This document shows, in pieces, positions 59,055-64,000 of a DNA stretch of 64,000 bases. The notes under the pieces are model-generated. The model had not been told where the DNA came from, ran no database searches, and worked only from the letters and a program-made list of their open reading frames with translations. How positions within the stretch are numbered: position 1 is the stretch's first letter; each line of letters starts with the position of its first letter. Source of the stretch: DATATV01 sp035551355 (GTDB lineage: Bacteria; Actinomycetota; Actinomycetes; Mycobacteriales; Pseudonocardiaceae); assembly GCA_035551355.1 (NCBI GenBank), contig DASZNF010000011.1:1-64000 (forward strand). The letters are read 5' to 3'. A program made the translations under genes and the position numbers.

Positions 59055-60230
59055 TCAGGTTCGTTCAGCCGTGGCCAGATAGGCCATCGGACTGCTGCCG
59101 ACCCGGGTGAGGATCACGGAGGCCGCGTTCGGTCCGGCCAGTTTCAGGTTGCGGCGCAACACGTCCGGGGTCACCGGCAGGCCGCGCACCAGGATTTCCA
59201 GGGTGCCTATCCCGTGCTTGCGCAGCAACGCGCGCAGGGCCTTCTCGGTGTAGCGGCCGTGGTCGAACACCCGGAACGCGCGGGTGCCCCGCGGGGGCGC
59301 ATCGCCGGTCAGATAAGCGATCCGGGGATCGAGCTGGCCGAGTCCGTGCCGGGCCGCGTAGTGCCGGACCAGGCCGGCCCGCACCACCGCGCCGTCCGGA
59401 TCGACCAGCCACTCGCCCACCGCGCGCACCGGGCAGTCATCCGGCTCCGCGTCCGTCACAGTCCACAGTGGAGTATCGCTGCGCAGCACCGTGGCCCGGC
59501 GGGAGATTCCCGGCGTGGCAAGGGATCCGGTCCACAGGCAGGCCTCGCGCACCTGCCCGTCCAGCGATACCAGCTCGATCTCCGCCGCCCAGTCCACCGC
59601 GTCGAAATCCAGTCCCGGCGCGGCTTTCACCGCCAGATCCCGGCCCCGGTAAGTCTCGACAAGTCCGGGCAACGCGGGCACCAGATCCTCGGCCCGCCAA
59701 CGACGGCGGCCGGAATCGTCCCGGCGGCCCGGGTCGGCCAGCACGGCAGTGCCGGTGCTCACCGGGGCCAGCGCGTCGGCCCGAGCCAGCAACGGGGCCA
59801 CGCCCGCGGCCGAAGTGTTGTGCGCGGCCATTTTCAGCCGCACCGGATCGAGGTCGGAACCGACGCAACGACCCGAAACCCGAGCCAGGGCAACGAGATC
59901 CGCGCCGATCGAGCAGGTCACATCGTGCACGTCGCGCCCGGAGAAGCGGCTCGCCCGGTGTGCCGCCACCGGTCCCGCGGTGGCCTGCTGCAGGGCCGCG
60001 TCGGTGTAGAGCCAGTCGGTCGCGTCGAGCTGCTTGGCCCGGGCTTTCCGGCGCAGCGCAACGGTTTCGGTCACCGCTCCGGCCCGTTCCCCGGCCAGCT
60101 GCCGGGCCGCGGTCACATCGGCCAGCCGGGTGGCGTCGGTCAGCGGCCGCCGGTCCACCTCGGCCAGCACGGCCCGGCCGGCCGCGGAACGCAGAAAGTC
60201 CACGTCCGGTCCGGTGAAAGCGTAGGCCAC
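59055..60230 (-). CDS. SAM-dependent methyltransferase with THUMP-like C-terminus (Rv3037c-like)
   Basis: 391 residues. A mid-domain SAM fold (VHDVTCSIGADLVALARVSG, VGSDLDPVRLKMAAHN, a PGRRDD motif) and a THUMP-like C-terminal domain (ILVRGLPVTPDVLRRNLKLA). Orthologues sit in the mycobacterial methylglucose lipopolysaccharide region, where an Rv3037c-type protein has been linked to sugar methylation. Sequence also resembles RNA methyltransferases, so the substrate is uncertain. GTG 60230. Last gene of a minus-strand run of four. Confidence 0.82.
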   Translation of the reverse strand: MAYAFTGPDVDFLRSAAGRAVLAEVDRRPLTDATRLADVTAARQLAGERAGAVTETVALRRKARAKQLDATDWLYTDAALQQATAGPVAAHRASRFSGRDVHDVTCSIGADLVALARVSGRCVGSDLDPVRLKMAAHNTSAAGVAPLLARADALAPVSTGTAVLADPGRRDDSGRRRWRAEDLVPALPGLVETYRGRDLAVKAAPGLDFDAVDWAAEIELVSLDGQVREACLWTGSLATPGISRRATVLRSDTPLWTVTDAEPDDCPVRAVGEWLVDPDGAVVRAGLVRHYAARHGLGQLDPRIAYLTGDAPPRGTRAFRVFDHGRYTEKALRALLRKHGIGTLEILVRGLPVTPDVLRRNLKLAGPNAASVILTRVGSSPMAYLATAERT

Positions 60231-60276
60231 CCTCGAGCACTCCTACCGCGAGCCGGGCGGTGATCGGGTCAGCCGC

Positions 60277-61233
60277 TCAGGCGGCGGCCTTGGTGCCGGT
60301 CAGCAGGGCGTTGTAGAACAACTCCCTCGGCATCACCTTGGTGAGCAGGTTCTCGTCCAGCCAGGACAGCCGCTGCCAGGTCTTGTAGGCGAACATCGCC
60401 CAGCTCCAGCCCAGCTTGTCGGCCGGAACCGCGGCCTCGAAGGTGCGCACCGGCCAGCCGAACAGCGCCGCCGACAGCTCCTCGGTCACCGCCCGCACGT
60501 TGCGCGCGCCGGCGTCCCGGGCCATCCGCTCCAGGTCCTTCGGGTCGAAGGTGTGGATGTCCACCACGGCCTCCAGCGCCGCGGCCCGGGACGACTCGTC
60601 CAGCTCCGACTGCGGCCGTCGCCAGCTGCTCAGCAGGGACAGTTTGGTGATGTTGGTAGTCAGCCACCAGGTCAGCTGGCCCAGCTTGCGGGCGTAGAAG
60701 TCGCCGACCTTGGTCGGCTCGCCGGCGAACACGAACCGCCCGCCCGGCTTGAGCACCCGCAGCACCTCGCGCAGCGTTTTCTGCACATCCGGGATGTGGT
60801 GCAGCATCGCGTGCCCGACCACGAGGTCGAAAGTGTTGTCCTCGTAGGGAATCCGCTCGGCGTCGGCCACCCGGCCGTCCACCGGCAGGCCCAGCTTCTC
60901 CGCGTTGTTCAGTGCCACCTGCACCATGCCCGGCGAGAGGTCGGTGACCGAACCCTTCTCGATCACCCCGCCCTGCATCAGGTTGAGCAGGAAGAAACCC
61001 GTGCCACAGCCCAGTTCCATGGCGTGGCCGTAGGGCCAGCCGTGATCCCCGGCGACCGCCTTGAAGCGGCCGATCGCGTAGTCGATGCAGCGCTCGTCGT
61101 AGGAGATCGACCACTTCTCGTCGTAGGTGCCCGCCTCCCAGTCGTGGTAGAGCACGTTGGCGAGCTTGGGATCGGAATACGCGGCCTGCACCTGCTCGGC
61201 GGTCGCGTGCGGGTTCGGCGCCGGGTCGGACAA
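60277..61233 (-). CDS. SAM-dependent methyltransferase (Rv3038c-like)
   Basis: 318 residues. SAM motif I is AMELGCGTGFFLLNLM, then VTDLSPGMVQVALNNAEKLG, the acidic DAERIPYEDNTFDLVVGHAML and the LREVLRVLKPGGRFVFAGEP strand; a C-terminal helical region follows. Type 11-like methyltransferase; the substrate is unknown. TTG 61233 with AAGGGGAAT upstream is the likely start. It lies 10 bases after the enoyl-CoA hydratase on the same strand, matching the mycobacterial gene order. Confidence 0.88.
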   Translation of the reverse strand: MSDPAPNPHATAEQVQAAYSDPKLANVLYHDWEAGTYDEKWSISYDERCIDYAIGRFKAVAGDHGWPYGHAMELGCGTGFFLLNLMQGGVIEKGSVTDLSPGMVQVALNNAEKLGLPVDGRVADAERIPYEDNTFDLVVGHAMLHHIPDVQKTLREVLRVLKPGGRFVFAGEPTKVGDFYARKLGQLTWWLTTNITKLSLLSSWRRPQSELDESSRAAALEAVVDIHTFDPKDLERMARDAGARNVRAVTEELSAALFGWPVRTFEAAVPADKLGWSWAMFAYKTWQRLSWLDENLLTKVMPRELFYNALLTGTKAAA

Positions 61234-61243
61234 CGGATTCCCC

Positions 61244-62023
61244 TTACTTACCGGTGAACGTGGCTTTGCCGGGGCCGTTCTCGATGAACGAGTGCATCCC
61301 GGTCTTCTGGTCCTCGGTGCCGAACAGCGCGGTGAACAGGGTGGTCTCCAGCTTGAGCCCGTTGTTCAGGTCGCCGTCCAGGCCGCCGTCGACGGCCGCC
61401 TTCGCCGCGGCGTAGGCGCGCAGCGGGCCACCGACGAACTGCCGGGCCCAGCTCACCGCGCTGGTGTACACGTCGTCCGGCGCCACGACCTCGTCGACCA
61501 GGCCGATGCCCAGCGCCTCGTCGGCCTTGAGGTAGCGACCGGAGTAGATGATGTCCTTGGCCCGGGCCGGACCGACCAGCCGGGACAGTCGCTGGGTGCC
61601 ACCGGCGCCGGGGATGATGCCCAGCAGGATCTCCGGCTGGCCCAGCTTCACGTTGTCCCCGCAGACCCGGCGGTCGCAGCACAGCGCCAGTTCCAGGCCG
61701 CCGCCAAGGGCGTAGCCGGTGACCGCGGCCACGGTCGGCTTGGGGATCTCGGCCACCGCGGTCAGCGACCGGGTCAGCGGGCCGGCGAACACCGCGGCCT
61801 GCGCGTAGGTCAGGTCGGCCATCTCCTTGATGTCCGCGCCCCCGGCGAAGGCCTTGGGCCCGCCGTAGACCACCACCGCGTGCACGTCGGCGCGCTCAGC
61901 CGCTTCCGCCGCGGCCTGGCGCAGCTCGCCGTGCAGCTGCTGGTTGATCGCGTTCACCGGCGGACGGTCCAGCCGGATCGTGCCGATCCCGTCGTCCACC
62001 TGGAGATTGACGAACTCGCCCAC
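61244..62023 (-). CDS. Enoyl-CoA hydratase/isomerase (EchA17-like)
   Basis: 259 residues of the crotonase fold. The oxyanion-hole segment AFAGGADIKEMADL, ALGGGLELALCCDRRVCG, and the catalytic Glu region LGQPEILLGIIPGAGGTQRL (one catalytic Glu) plus a second Glu in the same helix family are present, consistent with hydratase activity on acyl-CoA. GTG 62023 (VGEFVNLQVDDGIG) has GAGGAGG eight bases upstream and fits homologues better than GTG 62050. Followed closely by the methyltransferase. Confidence 0.9.
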   Translation of the reverse strand: MGEFVNLQVDDGIGTIRLDRPPVNAINQQLHGELRQAAAEAAERADVHAVVVYGGPKAFAGGADIKEMADLTYAQAAVFAGPLTRSLTAVAEIPKPTVAAVTGYALGGGLELALCCDRRVCGDNVKLGQPEILLGIIPGAGGTQRLSRLVGPARAKDIIYSGRYLKADEALGIGLVDEVVAPDDVYTSAVSWARQFVGGPLRAYAAAKAAVDGGLDGDLNNGLKLETTLFTALFGTEDQKTGMHSFIENGPGKATFTGK

Positions 62024-62062
62024 GCCGGTGACCTCCTCGTCGACAACCACTGTCGTGGCAGG

Positions 62063-62920
62063 CTACCGCACGGTAGCCGGGGCCCGTCGGGCCCAGAACC
62101 GGCCGTCGGTGCGCTCCAGCACCAGCTCCTGACCGAAGGTCGCGGACAGGTTCTCCGCGGTGATCACGTCGTCCAGCAGGCCCTGCGCGACCACCTTGCC
62201 CTCGCGCAGCAGCAGCCCGTGGGTGAACCCGGGCGGGATCTCCTCAACGTGGTGGGTGACCAACACCATGGCCGGCGCGTCCGGATCCAGCGCCAGCGCG
62301 GACAACCGGGCCACCAGGTCCTCCCGGCCGCCCAGGTCCAGCCCGGCGGCCGGTTCGTCCAGCAGCAGCATCTCCGGGTCGGTCATCAGCGCGCGGGCGA
62401 TCAGGGTGCGCTTGCGCTCCCCTTCGGACAGTGTGCCGAACAACCGGTCACCGAGGTGGGCGATGCCCATCGCGTCCAGCAGTTCCTCGGCCCGGGCGAC
62501 ATCCAGCTTGTCGTACTCCTCGCGCCACCGGCCGATCACGGCGTACCCGGCGCTGACCACCACGTCGGTGACCTTCTCCTCGGCGGGCACCCGCATGGCC
62601 AGGGCGGAGGAGCACAGGCCGATGCGCGGTTTGAGCTCGAACACGTCGGTCTTGCCCAGCTTCTCGCCGAGGATGTGCACCTTGCCCGAGGACGGGTGCA
62701 GTTCGGCGGCGGCGATGCGCAGCAGGGTGGTCTTGCCCGCCCCGTTGGGGCCCAGCACCACCCAGCGCTCGTCCAGCTCCACGGCCCAGTTCAGGCCGGA
62801 AAGCAGGCTGGTGCGCCCGCGCCGGACCCCGACCGAGGCCATGTGCACGACCAGGTCCTCGAGGTTGTCCGGTTCGCCGTTCTTCGTGATCTCGCCATTG
62901 CGCTGGGTCCGCTCGGTCAC
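62063..62920 (-). CDS. ABC-type ATPase
   Basis: 285 residues, a single ATP-binding domain. Walker A is GPNGAGKTT, the signature is TLSEGERKR, and Walker B is EMLLLDEPAAGLDLG. It lacks a partner permease nearby. The signature and fold resemble the ModF/iron-siderophore-type ATPases; in mycobacteria Rv3041c occupies the same place and its substrate is unknown. GTG 62920 (VTERTQRNGEITKNGEP). First gene of the minus-strand run. Confidence 0.88.
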   Translation of the reverse strand: MTERTQRNGEITKNGEPDNLEDLVVHMASVGVRRGRTSLLSGLNWAVELDERWVVLGPNGAGKTTLLRIAAAELHPSSGKVHILGEKLGKTDVFELKPRIGLCSSALAMRVPAEEKVTDVVVSAGYAVIGRWREEYDKLDVARAEELLDAMGIAHLGDRLFGTLSEGERKRTLIARALMTDPEMLLLDEPAAGLDLGGREDLVARLSALALDPDAPAMVLVTHHVEEIPPGFTHGLLLREGKVVAQGLLDDVITAENLSATFGQELVLERTDGRFWARRAPATVR

Positions 62921-63086
62921 CAGGCCATTGTGTCGTCCGGCCGGTTCGCCACTCCGCCCGGGCCACGCCATCGGGCCATGAGGTCAGTCACTCTTTCGGT
63001 GGAAACCGGTGAACCGGTCATCGCAGCGTGCGCGTGGCGGGCGCCGACACCTCGGGGCACGAGATGAATCCAGGAGGTGAGAAGGG

Positions 63087-63116
63087 TTGGACCCACGAAG
63101 GTGATCATGCCAATAT
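63087..63116 (+). promoter_or_regulatory. Promoter of the cysteine dioxygenase leader
   Basis: TTGGAC (63087-63092) and CAATAT (63111-63116), spacer 18 bp, with the short ORF's ATG 6 bases after the -10 (63123). Confidence 0.55.
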
Positions 63117-63122
63117 CGCGTC

Positions 63123-63203
63123 ATGCGTCACTTGTTCCTGTGCTGGCGCGACCGGGCGGTGGATCTGCTGCGCGTCGCCTCCTGCGTGTGTCCCGGCGCC
63201 TGA
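63123..63203 (+). CDS. Cysteine-type leader peptide upstream of cysteine dioxygenase
   Basis: A 26-residue ORF ending VDLLRVASCVCPGA, with three cysteines (C7, C21, C23). The VDLLRVAS core is typical of leader peptides found before sulfur-metabolism genes in actinomycetes. It starts at the predicted transcription start and ends 45 bases before the dioxygenase ATG. No terminator follows; instead CCTCC (63178-63182) inside it could pair with the GGAG of the downstream ribosome binding site. Cysteine-responsive leaderless short ORFs of this sort are known in mycobacteria. Regulation is inferred. Confidence 0.78.
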   Translation: MRHLFLCWRDRAVDLLRVASCVCPGA

Positions 63204-63248
63204 GCCTTCCGCGCCCGATCGACCAGACCCAGCACCTGGAGCACACCC

Positions 63249-63797
63249 ATGACCACGTTCGAGCACACGCCTGCGTCCGAAACCGAGATCCACCCCGAGC
63301 TGCGCAACGGTTTCCTGCCCGATCTGCTGCGTCCCGAGCGTCCGCAGTGGACCGCGCGGGAGTTGCGCGACCTGACCTCCACGGTGGCGGCCGAGCTGAC
63401 CACGCCGCTGTTGTCGCTGCTGCGCTACGACGAGAAGCAGCGCTGGTGGACCCGCCTTGGCCTGACCGACGGGGTGGAGCTGTGGCTGCTGTCCTGGCTG
63501 CCCGGTCAGTTCACCGCGCCGCACGACCACGGCGGCGCGTCCGGCTCGTTCACCGTGCTGCTGGGCGCGATGTCCGAGGAGTACCGCTACCCGAGCGGCC
63601 CGATCCGCGGCGCGTCCTACGCGGTGGGCCAGGCCATCGGCTTCGGCGCGGGCCGCGCCCACCAGCTGGGCAACGCCGGCACCGCGCCCGCGGCCACCGT
63701 GCACGCCTACTCCCCGCCGTCGGTGGACACCAGGGAATATGCGACGCTGGCCGACGTGCCCGCGGAAATCCCCTCGCTGATCCCGGAGCCGCGATGA
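63249..63797 (+). CDS. Cysteine dioxygenase family protein
   Basis: 182 residues, a cupin. Iron ligands are H92 and H94 (APHDHGGASG) with the third His in GRAHQLGNAG (H138). It oxidises cysteine to cysteinesulfinate with O2. GGAG lies seven bases before the ATG. The rhodanese gene overlaps its stop by ATGA. The leader peptide suggests cysteine-linked translational control, which fits a cysteine-degrading enzyme. Confidence 0.9.
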   Translation: MTTFEHTPASETEIHPELRNGFLPDLLRPERPQWTARELRDLTSTVAAELTTPLLSLLRYDEKQRWWTRLGLTDGVELWLLSWLPGQFTAPHDHGGASGSFTVLLGAMSEEYRYPSGPIRGASYAVGQAIGFGAGRAHQLGNAGTAPAATVHAYSPPSVDTREYATLADVPAEIPSLIPEPR

Positions 63798-64000
63798 CCG
63801 CGCAGAGCGTGGAAGAACTACTCGCGGAGGCGCGCGCCGAACTGGAGCGCGCCACTCCCGACCACACCGCGCGGTTGCTGCGGGACGGCGCGCTCGTGGT
63901 CGACATCCGGCCCTACGCCGACCGGGCCGCCGAGGGCGAGATCCCGGGTTCGGTGCCGGTGGAGCGGATCGTGCTGGAGTGGCGCCTTGACCCCAACGGC
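63794..64000 (+). CDS. Rhodanese-domain protein, N-terminal fragment
   Basis: Only the first 69 codons are in the window; the gene continues past the right edge. Coding is open from ATG 63794, which overlaps the dioxygenase stop (ATGA). The segment LLRDGALVVDIRPYADRAAEGEIPGSVPVERIVLEW follows the rhodanese pattern (V-D-I-R…GxIPGS) ahead of the catalytic Cys, which is not yet reached. Pairing with cysteine dioxygenase implies sulfane-sulfur or sulfite handling. Confidence 0.85.
   Translation, partial: MTAQSVEELLAEARAELERATPDHTARLLRDGALVVDIRPYADRAAEGEIPGSVPVERIVLEWRLDPNG

Noticed and set aside
63028..63252. A 74-codon frame with clustered cysteines near the dioxygenase gene
   Set aside because: It overlaps the leader peptide in another frame, and its Cys content comes from the same TGC/TGT-rich bases. 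It has no ribosome binding site suited to its start.

Overview
This is about 64 kb of GC-rich actinobacterial chromosome. Gene content and order strongly resemble the Mycobacterium tuberculosis Rv2984–Rv3041c backbone: ppk, mutT1, hupB, leuD, leuC, IclR regulator, tRNAs, gltX, FAH-family enzyme, leuB, serA, ilvC, ilvN, ilvB, PH-domain protein, DoxX, LppZ-like lipoprotein, gatB/A/C, ACT protein, ligA, MetE-like protein, mnmA, iscS, acyltransferase pair, etfA/B, methylglucose-polysaccharide genes, methyltransferase, enoyl-CoA hydratase and ABC ATPase. XRE/DUF397 genes, cysteine-type leader peptides and many leaderless starts suggest a filamentous actinomycete, most likely Pseudonocardiales. That assignment is inference from gene content, not from a database match.

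Layout. 1–5.0 kb: ppk tail, nucleotide sanitation (mutT1), HU-like protein, isopropylmalate isomerase (leuCD) and its divergent IclR regulator. 5.0–12.3 kb: a hairpin-rich spacer, two tRNAs, HAD hydrolase, gltX, an FAD monooxygenase, an FAH-family enzyme, a membrane protein and a kinase-like protein. 12.3–26.7 kb: branched-chain amino-acid and serine block (cimA, leuB, serA, ilvBNC, ilvD) interrupted by an XRE/DUF397 module, a PH-domain protein and a secreted G1-family glutamic peptidase. 26.7–34.4 kb: DoxX, hydroxyacid dehydrogenase, hydrolase, LppZ-like lipoprotein, and an amino-acid permease downstream of a Tat-exported glutaminase-A-like protein. 34.5–43.1 kb: gatCA-(small membrane protein)-gatB, ACT protein, ligA and a MetE-like protein. 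43.2–47.1 kb: an accessory mannose-type PTS (IIB, IIC, IID, IIA) and a PLP dehydratase. 47.1–53.2 kb: mnmA, iscS, a PlsC/GNAT acyltransferase pair and etfBA. 53.5–59.0 kb: DegV and a methyltransferase–GH57–glycosyltransferase–acyltransferase set like the mycobacterial methylglucose lipopolysaccharide locus. 59–64 kb: two methyltransferases, enoyl-CoA hydratase, an ABC ATPase, then cysteine dioxygenase and a truncated rhodanese gene.

The most striking features are regulatory. Two leaders end in intrinsic terminators and encode short peptides rich in the relevant amino acids: one before ilvB (Ile-Leu-Val-Leu) and one before cimA (Val-Ile-Ile-Ile). They share the same architecture, so the general ILV entry enzymes and the isoleucine-specific citramalate branch appear to be attenuated separately. 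A third short ORF, leaderless and ending in Ser-Cys-Val-Cys, precedes cysteine dioxygenase. Other regulatory signals are a 26-bp perfect operator-like repeat in the XRE/DUF397 module, a DasR-like site before the PTS operon and a LacI-type palindrome before the glutaminase-like gene.
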